Notes under the pieces: model-generated | What the model saw: the letters and a program-made list of their open reading frames with translations, nothing else | The model's database searches: none | What the model was told of the DNA's origin: nothing | Translations under genes and position numbers: made by a program | Origin: Pseudomonadota bacterium | GTDB taxonomy: Bacteria > Pseudomonadota > Gammaproteobacteria > Burkholderiales > Burkholderiaceae_C | Length of the DNA: 7,066 nucleotides | Direction: 5' to 3' | Assembly (NCBI GenBank): GCA_023390985.1 | Contig: JAEWBU010000420.1 | Coordinates: forward strand, 1 to 7,066 | Part shown: positions 1 to 5,334 of the stretch, piece by piece | How positions within the stretch are numbered: position 1 is the first letter of the stretch | Layout of the letters: the number at the start of each line of letters is the position of its first letter

Positions 1-1228
1 GGTTCATCAGCTGCGTGAGCACCAGCACCACGATCGCGATGCGCACCGGCGTGCGCATGTCCTGGCTGGCATAGAAGCCGGGGGCCAGCACCTTGATCCC
101 GACCAGTCCGAGCAGGCCCACGCCGTAGCCCGCGAGCGCCAGCGAAACCTGCATCACGTCGCTGTCGCGGAACGCCCCGTAGTGGAACAGCGTGGCCACC
201 AGCGGCTGCGCGAACACCAGCAGCGCCGCCGAAGCGGGCGCCGCGAGCAGCAGCACGAGGCGCAGGCCCCAATCGAGCATCGACGAATAGCGCTCGTCGT
301 CGCCCGCGCCGCGAGCCGCGGCCAGCTGCGGCATCAGCACCACGCCCAGCGCCACGCCCAGCAGCGCGGTGGGAAATTCCATCAGGCGGTCGGCGTAGAA
401 CAGCCAGGTCACGCTGCCCGCGGGCAGGTGCGAAGCGATCTGCGTATTGATCAGTAGCGAGATCTGCGCCACGCTGACCCCGAGCAGCGCGGGCCCCATG
501 AGGGAGAGCACGCGCCGCACGCCGGGATCGCGCCAGGCCTCGCGGATGCGCGAGGCGCTCACGCCGATGCGCGGCAGCAGGCCGAGCCGCGCCAGGACCG
601 GCACCTGGATGCCCAGCTGCAGCACGCCGCCCAGCATCACGCCGCCGGCCATGGCGTAGATCGGCTCGATGCCGTGCGCTTCGAACCAGGGCGCGCCCAG
701 CCAGGCCGCCAGGATCATCGCGACGTTCAGCAGCACCGGCGTCGCGGCAGGCACGGCGAAGCGGCGCCAGGTGTTCAGGATGCCCGCCGACAGCGCCACC
801 AGCGACATGAAGCCGATGTACGGGAACATCCATCGCGTCATCAGCACCGCGGCTTCGAACGCCTGCGGATCGCGGCCCAGGCCGCTGGCCAGCACCCACA
901 CCAGCGCCGGCGCGGCGGCCACGCCGATCACGCAGGTGGCCAGCAGCACCCAGGCCAGCACGGTGGCCACGGCGTCGATCAGGACCTTGGTCGCGTCCTC
1001 GCCCTGCTGCGCCTTGGTGTGCGCCAGCGCGGGCACGAAGGCCTGGCTGAAGGCGCCCTCGGCGAACAGGCGGCGGAACAGATTGGGAATGCGGAAGGCG
1101 ACGTTGAAGGCGTCGGTGAGCGCGCTGGCGCCGAAGAAGGCCGCCATCAGCAGGTCGCGCAGGAGGCCGGTGACGCGTGAAGCCAGGGTGAACAGCGAGA
1201 CGGTGGAAGCGGCTTTGAACAGGGTCAC
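1..1228 (-). CDS. murJ: Lipid II flippase MurJ (MviN), N-terminal part, truncated by the window edge
   Basis: MurJ is the inner-membrane flippase of the MOP superfamily that moves lipid II from the cytoplasmic to the periplasmic face for peptidoglycan synthesis. About 409 residues are visible; the family is usually about 510-525 residues with 14 membrane helices, so the last quarter lies off the left edge. The reading frame begins GTG, giving MTLFKAASTVSLFTLASRVT, a typical MurJ N-terminus. Arg18, Arg24, Asp39 and Arg52 fall where the functionally important charged residues of the E. coli protein lie. The segment YADRLMEFP (Y278 onward) carries Arg281, which probably matches E. coli Arg270. 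Long hydrophobic stretches run throughout. No Shine-Dalgarno sequence precedes the GTG. The gene is divergent from rpsT. I see no frameshift or stop in the visible part. Confidence 0.96.
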   Translation of the reverse strand, partial: MTLFKAASTVSLFTLASRVTGLLRDLLMAAFFGASALTDAFNVAFRIPNLFRRLFAEGAFSQAFVPALAHTKAQQGEDATKVLIDAVATVLAWVLLATCVIGVAAAPALVWVLASGLGRDPQAFEAAVLMTRWMFPYIGFMSLVALSAGILNTWRRFAVPAATPVLLNVAMILAAWLGAPWFEAHGIEPIYAMAGGVMLGGVLQLGIQVPVLARLGLLPRIGVSASRIREAWRDPGVRRVLSLMGPALLGVSVAQISLLINTQIASHLPAGSVTWLFYADRLMEFPTALLGVALGVVLMPQLAAARGAGDDERYSSMLDWGLRLVLLLAAPASAALLVFAQPLVATLFHYGAFRDSDVMQVSLALAGYGVGLLGLVGIKVLAPGFYASQDMRTPVRIAIVVLVLTQLMN

Positions 1229-1235
1229 CGGCTCG

Positions 1236-1241
1236 AGTGTA
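1236..1241 (-). promoter_or_regulatory. Candidate -10 box for murJ (TACACT)
   Basis: Read on the minus strand, TACACT matches the sigma-70 -10 consensus at 4 of 6 positions including the key TA and final T. It ends only 7 bases before the murJ GTG, so transcription from it would start at or next to the start codon. No clear -35 box is visible 16-18 bases upstream. The assignment is tentative. Confidence 0.35.
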
Positions 1242-1250
1242 GCGGCCGGT

Positions 1251-1280
1251 CCGACGGGGAGTGGGCGCTTCGCTTACAAT
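1251..1280 (+). promoter_or_regulatory. rpsT promoter (-10 TACAAT at 1275-1280)
   Basis: TACAAT at 1275-1280 matches the sigma-70 -10 consensus at 5 of 6 positions. A weak -35 candidate, CCGACG at 1251-1256, lies 18 bases upstream and shares only the central GAC. Transcription would start near 1287, giving a 5' leader of about 40 bases before the rpsT start at 1327. The -10 is convincing by position and sequence; the -35 is poor. Confidence 0.6.
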
Positions 1281-1326
1281 GGAGGGCTTTGCTGGCAACA
1301 TCCTCGAACACCGAAGGAATCACACC

Positions 1327-1635
1327 ATGGCTTCTGCCAAACCCAAGAAGAAGAACCCCCGCTTGGCATCCGGTCGCAAGCGCGCCCGCCAGGACGTCAA
1401 GCTGAACGCCGCGAACACCTCGCTGCGCTCCAAGTACCGCACCGCGGTGAAGAACGTGGAGAAGGCCGTCGCCGCCGGCGACAAGGCCAAGGCCACCGAA
1501 CTCTTCGCCAAGGCCCAGAGCATCGTCGACACCGTCGCCGACAAGGGCATCTTCCACAAGAACAAGGCGGCTCGCGACAAGAGCCGCCTGTCGGCCAAGC
1601 TCAAGGGCTTGTCCGCCACTCAAGCCGCCGCCTGA
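1327..1635 (+). CDS. rpsT: 30S ribosomal protein S20
   Basis: S20 is a primary 16S rRNA-binding protein of the small subunit, needed early in 30S assembly. The product is 102 residues, slightly longer than E. coli S20 (87), with a short Ala-rich C-terminal tail. The sequence is strongly basic: the N-terminus MASAKPKKKNPRLASGRKRA is lysine/arginine-rich, followed by the S20 pattern LRSKYRTAVKNVEKAVAAGD and the conserved KGIFHKNKAARDKSRLSAKL near the end. The ATG at 1327 is preceded by GAAGGA (1313-1318) at 8 bases. In-frame ATG and GTG codons further upstream overlap the promoter and cannot be the start. The gene is monocistronic, divergent from murJ and closed by a strong terminator. In enteric bacteria S20 represses its own translation; nothing visible here proves or excludes that. 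Confidence 0.98.
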   Translation: MASAKPKKKNPRLASGRKRARQDVKLNAANTSLRSKYRTAVKNVEKAVAAGDKAKATELFAKAQSIVDTVADKGIFHKNKAARDKSRLSAKLKGLSATQAAA

Positions 1636-1654
1636 GGCTTTCTCTCATCAGGTA

Positions 1655-1695
1655 ACCCGCCCGGACTTCTTTGAAGTCCGCCGTTTGAAACGGGT
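1655..1695. repeat. Cluster of inverted repeats in the rpsT 3' region
   Basis: Three symmetric elements lie within 41 bases. CGGACTTC (1662-1669) and GAAGTCCG (1673-1680) form a perfect 8-bp stem with a 3-base loop. Directly after it is the 13-bp odd palindrome CCGTTTGAAACGG (1681-1693). An outer pair, ACCCG (1655-1659) with CGGGT (1691-1695), could enclose the first hairpin. None has a U-tract, so this is not the terminator, which lies 16 bases downstream. In the transcript they would stabilise the 3' end of the rpsT mRNA; as DNA they could be a binding site. The function is unknown. Confidence 0.7.
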
Positions 1696-1711
1696 GCGCT
1701 GCCAGCAAAGC

Positions 1712-1736
1712 AAAAACCGCCTTCGGGCGGTTTTTT
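1712..1736. terminator. Bidirectional Rho-independent terminator between rpsT and the Rid gene
   Basis: AAAAACCGCC (1712-1721) pairs with GGCGGTTTTT (1726-1735) around a TTCG loop closed by C-G, the extra-stable cUUCGg tetraloop. The plus strand ends in six T (1731-1736). The A-run at 1712-1716 gives a U-tract on the minus strand, so it can also terminate the converging Rid gene, whose stop is at 1752-1754. Confidence 0.95.
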
Positions 1737-1751
1737 GTTGCCCGCGCGCTT

Positions 1752-2168
1752 TCAAGGCGCCGGCTGCTCGCGCTGGGCCAGCGCCTCGATCTCCACCAGG
1801 AATTCCGGTCGCACCAGGCCCGCCACCAGCAGCACCGTGACGGCCGGGCGCACGCCGGGCCAGCGGGTGGCACGCGCCCGCACCAGCGCCGGCAGGTCCT
1901 CGCGCCGCAACACGTAGCAGGTCAGGCGCACCAGGTCGGCGGCGCCCATGCCGGCGTCGGCCAGCAGCGCCTCCACGTTCGCCATGGCGGCGGCGCACTG
2001 GCCGGCGAAGTCCGGCGGCACGCTGCCGTCGGGCGCCACGCCCACCTGCCCCGACACGTGGAGCTGGCGCAGCGGTCCTGCGGCCGTCTGCACCGCATGG
2101 GAGTAGATGGCGCCGAACTGCGGCGGAACGGCCCAGACGGTCGACGGGTTGTGGATCTGCACCTGCAC
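1752..2168 (-). CDS. Rid/YjgF/YER057c/UK114 family protein lacking the catalytic arginine
   Basis: A 138-residue protein of the Rid family, small trimeric proteins of which true RidA hydrolyses reactive enamine/imine intermediates from PLP enzymes. Family features are HVSGQVGVAPDG (about residues 37-48), ALLADAGMGAADLVRLTCYV (67-86) and the C-terminal signature RPAVTVLLVAGL...VEIEA (107-129). RidA has Pro-Ala-Arg in that signature, and the arginine binds the substrate carboxylate; here it reads Pro-Ala-Val, with Val110 (codon GTC). That places the protein with the Arg-less Rid subfamilies, so RidA-type imine deaminase activity is unlikely and the real substrate is unknown. The GTG start at 2168 follows AGGAGG (2178-2173) by only 4 bases. 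A second in-frame GTG at 2162 has a 10-base spacing and is an equal candidate. The gene converges on rpsT and shares its terminator. Confidence 0.9.
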   Translation of the reverse strand: MQVQIHNPSTVWAVPPQFGAIYSHAVQTAAGPLRQLHVSGQVGVAPDGSVPPDFAGQCAAAMANVEALLADAGMGAADLVRLTCYVLRREDLPALVRARATRWPGVRPAVTVLLVAGLVRPEFLVEIEALAQREQPAP

Positions 2169-2270
2169 GCGGCCTCCTCGGGTGGCTGGAAAGCCGCGGA
2201 TGCTAGGGCGCCACGCCGGCGCGTTGGTTGAGGATTGCGAATGACTGCGATGCGCCTGCGCGCCGCGTGG

Positions 2271-2585
2271 TCAGCCCTTGGCGTCGGGCAGCAGGCAGGC
2301 TTCGCAGACCTGCAAGTCGTTGTCGCGGGCGAAGTTCATCACGAAATCCCAGGCCATCGGCTCGTGCCCGCGCAGATCGGGATGCACCACCACGCTCTTG
2401 ACGCCGTTGATGACGGTGGGAACGCACCAGGGCGAGTAGCTCAGGTGGCTGCCGGGCTGCTCCCCGCCGGGACGAAAGGAACTCATCACGCCCGCCAGGC
2501 GCTCGGCCCAGTCGCTCGGCCGGAAGGTGCGGCCATCCCGGGTGATGCCCTGGATGAAGACTTCTTTGGCGGGGGAAGTGACCAT
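2271..2585 (-). CDS. DUF3579 domain-containing protein, function unknown
   Basis: A 104-residue protein when started at the ATG at 2585 (MVTSPAKEVFIQGITRDGRT). I recognise it as DUF3579, a small family I associate with beta-proteobacteria. Family-like segments are FRPSDWAERLAGVMSSFRPG (21-40), VINGVKSVVVHPDLRGHEPM (58-77), and WDFVMNFARDNDLQVCEACL (79-98), ending LLPDAKG. There is no signal peptide or membrane helix, so it is probably cytoplasmic. Cys54, Cys94 and Cys97 are visible but form no recognised metal motif. The frame stays open upstream to a TTG at 2639, which would add 18 residues (MQHGRSPAASVPTSATTR) that look unlike the domain. Neither start has a good ribosome binding site; I prefer 2585 because the family-like sequence begins there. 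The gene is divergent from argD. No function can be assigned. Confidence 0.85.
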   Translation of the reverse strand: MVTSPAKEVFIQGITRDGRTFRPSDWAERLAGVMSSFRPGGEQPGSHLSYSPWCVPTVINGVKSVVVHPDLRGHEPMAWDFVMNFARDNDLQVCEACLLPDAKG

Positions 2586-2648
2586 TCGGGTGGTGGCGGA
2601 CGTGGGAACGCTGGCGGCCGGGGATCGCCCATGCTGCAACGCACAACT

Positions 2649-2666
2649 ATTCTATCTTATATAAGA
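2649..2666 (-). promoter_or_regulatory. AT-rich palindrome with adjacent -10 box, DUF3579/argD intergenic region
   Basis: TCTTATATAAGA at 2655-2666 is a perfect 12-bp palindrome in DNA that is otherwise very GC-rich. Immediately downstream on the minus strand, TAGAAT (2654-2649) matches the -10 consensus at 5 of 6 positions and would drive DUF3579 with a leader of about 57 bases to the ATG at 2585. No good -35 is seen, which would fit an activator-dependent promoter. The palindrome itself could be an operator or part of overlapping divergent promoters, since its TATA core also resembles a -10 box on the plus strand. Confidence 0.5.
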
Positions 2667-2732
2667 CTTGCGGCGGCTTGCACGCATGGCTGTGATGCGG
2701 AACCGGCAACCAGCGCGCCCGGGCCCTGTGCC

Positions 2733-2738
2733 TAAAAT
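2733..2738 (+). promoter_or_regulatory. Candidate -10 box for argD-argF (TAAAAT)
   Basis: TAAAAT matches the sigma-70 -10 consensus at 5 of 6 positions, with a TG two bases upstream resembling an extended -10. No -35 box is evident. Transcription would start near 2745, about 47 bases before the argD start and at the left edge of the leader inverted repeat. An additional start further upstream near 2660 is possible. Confidence 0.45.
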
Positions 2739-2743
2739 CGGTT

Positions 2744-2767
2744 CTCAACGGCTCACTCGTTGAGCCG
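2744..2767 (+). promoter_or_regulatory. Overlapping, mutually exclusive inverted repeats in the argD leader
   Basis: CTCAACG (2744-2750) can pair with CGTTGAG (2758-2764), loop 7 bases. Alternatively CGGCTCA (2749-2755) can pair with TGAGCCG (2761-2767), loop 5 bases, followed by CTTTTC. The two stems share bases and cannot form together. A further 6-base match, GTTCTC (2741-2746) with GAGAAC (2783-2788), would cover the argD Shine-Dalgarno GGAG (2780-2783) and is compatible only with the second stem. The arrangement resembles an attenuator or RNA switch, or alternatively a protein operator straddling the transcription start. Confidence 0.5.
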
Positions 2768-2791
2768 CTTTTCATTTCCGGAGAGAACTTC

Positions 2792-3985
2792 ATGGCCCTG
2801 ATCGAGGCGGCGTCGCCCCACACGATGAACACCTACGGCCGCGTGCCGATCGCCCTGTCGCACGGGCAGGGCGCGCGCGTGTGGGACGTCAACGGCAAGT
2901 CCTACCTGGACGCGCTGGCCGGCATCGCCGTGAACACGCTGGGCCACAACCATCCCAGGCTCGTCCCGGCGCTGCAGGACCAGGTCTCGAAGATCATCCA
3001 CAGCAGCAACTACTACCACGTGCCCAATCAGGAGCGCCTGGCGGCCAAGCTGGTCGAGTTGTCCGGCATGACCAACGCGTTCTTCTGCTCGACCGGGCTG
3101 GAGGCCAACGAGGCCGCGATCAAGCTGGCGCGCAAGTACGGCCACGACAAGGGCATCGAGCGCCCGCAGATCGTGGTGTACGAGAAGGCCTTCCACGGCC
3201 GCAGCATCGCCACCCTGTCCGCCACCGGCAACGAGAAGGTGCAGAAGGGCTTCGGCCCGCTGGTGGAAGGCTTCATCCGCGTGCCGCTGAACGACATCGA
3301 CGCGCTCAAGTCCGCCACCGAGGGCAACAAGGACGTGGTGGCCGTGTTCTTCGAGACCATCCAGGGCGAAGGCGGCATCAACCCGATGCGCGCCGAGTAC
3401 CTGAAGCAGGTGCGCCAGCTGTGCGATGCGCGCGGCTGGCTGCTGATGATCGACGAGGTGCAGTGCGGCATGGGCCGCACCGGCAAGTGGTTCGCCCACC
3501 AGTGGGCCGGCATCGTTCCCGACGTGATGCCGCTGGCCAAGGGCCTGGGCTCGGGCGTGCCGATCGGCGCCGTGGTCGCAGGCCCGAAGGCCGCCACCAT
3601 CTTCCAGCCGGGCAACCACGGCACCACGTTCGGCGGCAATCCGCTCGCGATGCGAGCCGGTGTCGAAACCATCCGCATCATGGAAGAGGACGGCCTGCTG
3701 CAGAACGCGGCCGACGTGGGGGGCTACCTCAAGGGCCTGCTGGAGCGCGAGTTCGCGGGCAAGCCGGGCGTCAAGGAGATCCGCGGCCAGGGCCTGATGA
3801 TCGGCATGGAGCTGGACAAGCCCTGCGGCGCCCTGGTGAACCGCGCGGCCGAAGCGGGACTGCTGATCAGCGTCACCGCCGACACCGTGGTGCGCCTGCT
3901 GCCGCCCCTGATCTTCACGCGCGCCGAAGCGGACGAGTGCGTGAACATCCTGGCGCCGCTGGTGAAGGCCATCCTCGCGGAGTGA
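2792..3985 (+). CDS. argD: Acetylornithine aminotransferase (class III, PLP-dependent)
   Basis: This enzyme transfers an amino group from glutamate to N-acetylglutamate semialdehyde, giving N-acetylornithine in arginine synthesis; family members often also serve lysine synthesis. The product is 397 residues, normal for ArgD. Visible motifs are LDALAGIAVNTLGHNHP (39-55), the phosphate-binding STGLEANEAAIKLARKY (100-116), EKAFHGRS (131-138), the PLP-nitrogen aspartate in MIDEVQCGMGRTGKWFAHQ (Asp221), the Schiff-base lysine in LAKGLGSGVPIGA (Lys250), and GTTFGGNP before residue 290. The ATG at 2792 follows GGAG (2780-2783) at 8 bases. The argF start lies two bases after its stop, so the pair is a translationally close operon and pathway context supports argD over other class III aminotransferases. 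Lysine-pathway or succinylornithine activity cannot be excluded by sequence alone. Confidence 0.93.
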   Translation: MALIEAASPHTMNTYGRVPIALSHGQGARVWDVNGKSYLDALAGIAVNTLGHNHPRLVPALQDQVSKIIHSSNYYHVPNQERLAAKLVELSGMTNAFFCSTGLEANEAAIKLARKYGHDKGIERPQIVVYEKAFHGRSIATLSATGNEKVQKGFGPLVEGFIRVPLNDIDALKSATEGNKDVVAVFFETIQGEGGINPMRAEYLKQVRQLCDARGWLLMIDEVQCGMGRTGKWFAHQWAGIVPDVMPLAKGLGSGVPIGAVVAGPKAATIFQPGNHGTTFGGNPLAMRAGVETIRIMEEDGLLQNAADVGGYLKGLLEREFAGKPGVKEIRGQGLMIGMELDKPCGALVNRAAEAGLLISVTADTVVRLLPPLIFTRAEADECVNILAPLVKAILAE

Positions 3986-3987
3986 GC

Positions 3988-4908
3988 ATGGCGATCCAGC
4001 ATTACCTGCAGTTCACCGACCTCGCGGCCGACGACTACGCCTGGCTGTTCGAGCGCGCCGCGGTGATCAAGCGCAAGTTCAAGTCGTACGAGAAGTACCA
4101 CCCGCTGGCGGACCGCACGCTGGCCATGATCTTCGAGAAGGCCTCCACCCGCACGCGGGTGAGCTTCGAGGCCGGCATGTACCAGCTGGGCGGCAGCGTC
4201 GTCCACCTCACCACCGGCGACAGCCAGCTGGGCCGCGCCGAGCCGATCGAGGACTCCGCGCGCGTCATCAGCCGCATGGTGGACCTGGTGATGATCCGCA
4301 CCTTCGGGCAGGACAAGATCGAGCGCTTCGCCGAGCACTCGCGCGTGCCCGTCATCAACGGCCTGACCAACGAGTTCCATCCCTGCCAGATCCTGGCGGA
4401 CATCTTCACCTACCAGGAACACCGCGGCTCCATCGCGGGCAGGACGGTGGCCTGGGTGGGCGACGGCAACAACATGGCCAACACCTGGCTGCAGGCGGCG
4501 GACCTGCTGGGCTTCAAGGTCCACCTGTCCACGCCCACCGGCTACGAGGTCGACCAGGCCGTGGCCGGCGTGCGCAGCCGCGACAGCTACCAGGTGTTCA
4601 AGGACCCGATGGATGCCTGCCGCGGCGCCGACCTGGTCACCACCGACGTGTGGACCAGCATGGGCTACGAGGCCGAGAACGAGGAACGCCGCAAGGCCTT
4701 TGCCGACTGGTGCGTGGACCTGGACATGATGAAGGCCGCCAGGCCCGATGCGCTGTTCATGCACTGCCTGCCCGCGCACCGCGGGGAAGAGGTCGCCGCC
4801 GAGGTGATCGACGGACCGCAATCGGTGGTGTGGGACGAGGCCGAGAACCGCATGCACGTGCAGAAGGCGCTGATGGAATTCCTGCTGCTGGGCCGGGTCA
4901 CCGGCTGA
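3988..4908 (+). CDS. argF: Ornithine carbamoyltransferase
   Basis: It carbamoylates ornithine with carbamoyl phosphate to give citrulline, the sixth step of arginine synthesis, and acts as a cytoplasmic trimer in most bacteria. The product is 306 residues, typical of anabolic ArgF. The carbamoyl-phosphate loop is STRTR (53-57), followed by HPCQ (131-134), the ornithine-side TDVWTSMG (219-226), and the catalytic HCLPAHRGEEV (259-269) with Cys260. The ATG at 3988 is two bases past the argD stop. Its ribosome binding site GGAG (3979-3982) lies in the last argD codons, so translation is probably coupled. An open frame runs upstream of this start through argD in a different phase, but that is a GC-driven shadow. 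The anabolic rather than catabolic role is inferred from the argD partner and the absence of arcA or arcC next to it. Confidence 0.97.
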   Translation: MAIQHYLQFTDLAADDYAWLFERAAVIKRKFKSYEKYHPLADRTLAMIFEKASTRTRVSFEAGMYQLGGSVVHLTTGDSQLGRAEPIEDSARVISRMVDLVMIRTFGQDKIERFAEHSRVPVINGLTNEFHPCQILADIFTYQEHRGSIAGRTVAWVGDGNNMANTWLQAADLLGFKVHLSTPTGYEVDQAVAGVRSRDSYQVFKDPMDACRGADLVTTDVWTSMGYEAENEERRKAFADWCVDLDMMKAARPDALFMHCLPAHRGEEVAAEVIDGPQSVVWDEAENRMHVQKALMEFLLLGRVTG

Positions 4909-4913
4909 CCCAG

Positions 4914-4930
4914 CGCGCCCGCCGGGCGCG
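4914..4930. repeat. GC-only inverted repeat between argF and the YkgJ-family gene
   Basis: CGCGCCC (4914-4920) and GGGCGCG (4924-4930) form a 7-bp all-GC stem around GCC, starting five bases after the argF stop. No T-tract follows, so it is not a standard terminator. It could stall polymerase or ribosomes or protect the upstream argDF mRNA from 3' exonucleases, or arise from base composition alone. Confidence 0.5.
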
Positions 4931-4941
4931 GCGTTGACGGC

Positions 4942-5268
4942 ATGTCCGAGCCCCACCCCTGCCTCAGCTGCGGCGCCTGCTGCGCCGCCTTCCGCGTCGA
5001 CTTCTCCGTCCACGAACTGGACGAGATGGGCGGCAGCGTGCCCTCGGGCCTGGCGGTCGAGGTCACCGACAGCACCTGCCGCATGCGCGGCACCGACCAC
5101 ACGCCCAGCCGTTGCGCGGCGCTCACCGGAACGATCGGCGTGCAGGCGGCGTGCGGCATCTACGAGTGGCGGCCGAACCCCTGCCGCGAACTGGAAGCGG
5201 GCAGCGACGCCTGCGCGCGCGCACGGGCGCGCCACGGCCTGCCGCCGCTCGACAAACCTCAGGCCTGA
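4942..5268 (+). CDS. YkgJ-family cysteine cluster protein
   Basis: A 108-residue cytoplasmic protein with nine cysteines. The N-terminus carries CLSCGACC (Cys7, 10, 13, 14), the CxxCxxCC cluster of the YkgJ/UPF0153 family. The second half has the family pattern CAALTGTIG (58-66), CGIYEWRPNPCRELEAGSDAC (71-91) and ARHGLPPL. The cysteines are presumed to bind zinc or an iron-sulfur cluster; this is inferred from the motif, and no biochemical role is established for the family that I can name. It starts 33 bases after argF on the same strand and may be co-transcribed, although no Shine-Dalgarno is visible before the ATG at 4942 and a GC hairpin lies between. The protein is short but complete for the compact form of this family. 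Confidence 0.88.
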   Translation: MSEPHPCLSCGACCAAFRVDFSVHELDEMGGSVPSGLAVEVTDSTCRMRGTDHTPSRCAALTGTIGVQAACGIYEWRPNPCRELEAGSDACARARARHGLPPLDKPQA

Positions 5269-5334
5269 ACGAATTTCGTCCCTGTTGGCATTAACCGACA
5301 CCACGCGGTTTTTCGGCGGTCCACACTCCGCCGC
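5269..5334 (+). promoter_or_regulatory. Short intergenic region before kynB with three inverted repeats
   Basis: This 66-base gap contains ACGAATTTCGT (5269-5279), an odd palindrome directly after the YkgJ stop. It also holds AACCG/CGGTT (5293-5297 and 5306-5310) running into TTT, and CGGCGG/CCGCCG (5314-5319 and 5328-5333) ending one base before the kynB ATG. No convincing -35/-10 pair and no Shine-Dalgarno for kynB is visible. The first palindrome is a reasonable operator candidate; the middle element is a weak terminator-like structure. Confidence 0.4.

Noticed and set aside
182..1180. Several plus-strand open frames antisense to murJ
   Set aside because: Their translations are low-complexity shadows of a GC-rich membrane-protein gene, and the minus-strand frame is clearly MurJ.
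1261..1326. N-terminal extension of S20 from an upstream GTG (1261) or ATG (1279)
   Set aside because: Both codons lie in or before the -10 box, upstream of the expected transcription start. The ATG at 1327 has a good Shine-Dalgarno and gives the family N-terminus.
2586..2639. TTG start for DUF3579 at 2639
   Set aside because: The extra 18 residues do not look like the domain, no Shine-Dalgarno is present, and the codon would lie almost at the predicted transcription start. The ATG at 2585 fits better, though it is not proven.
2881..3987. An open frame continuous with argF that would extend its N-terminus through argD
   Set aside because: This part is argD read in a different phase, with low-complexity Arg/Gly/His-rich translation. 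argF has a normal start at 3988 with its own GGAG.
3724..5304. A 526-codon open frame on the minus strand across argF and the YkgJ-family gene
   Set aside because: It lies antisense to two well-recognised genes, resembles no protein family, and is rich in Ala/Val/His/Arg, as expected from the complement of GC-biased codons.
5293..5313. AACCG/CGGTT hairpin followed by T-run as a terminator before kynB
   Set aside because: The stem is only 5 bp with an 8-base loop. A real terminator here would leave just 21 bases for a kynB promoter and leader, so it is at most weak.
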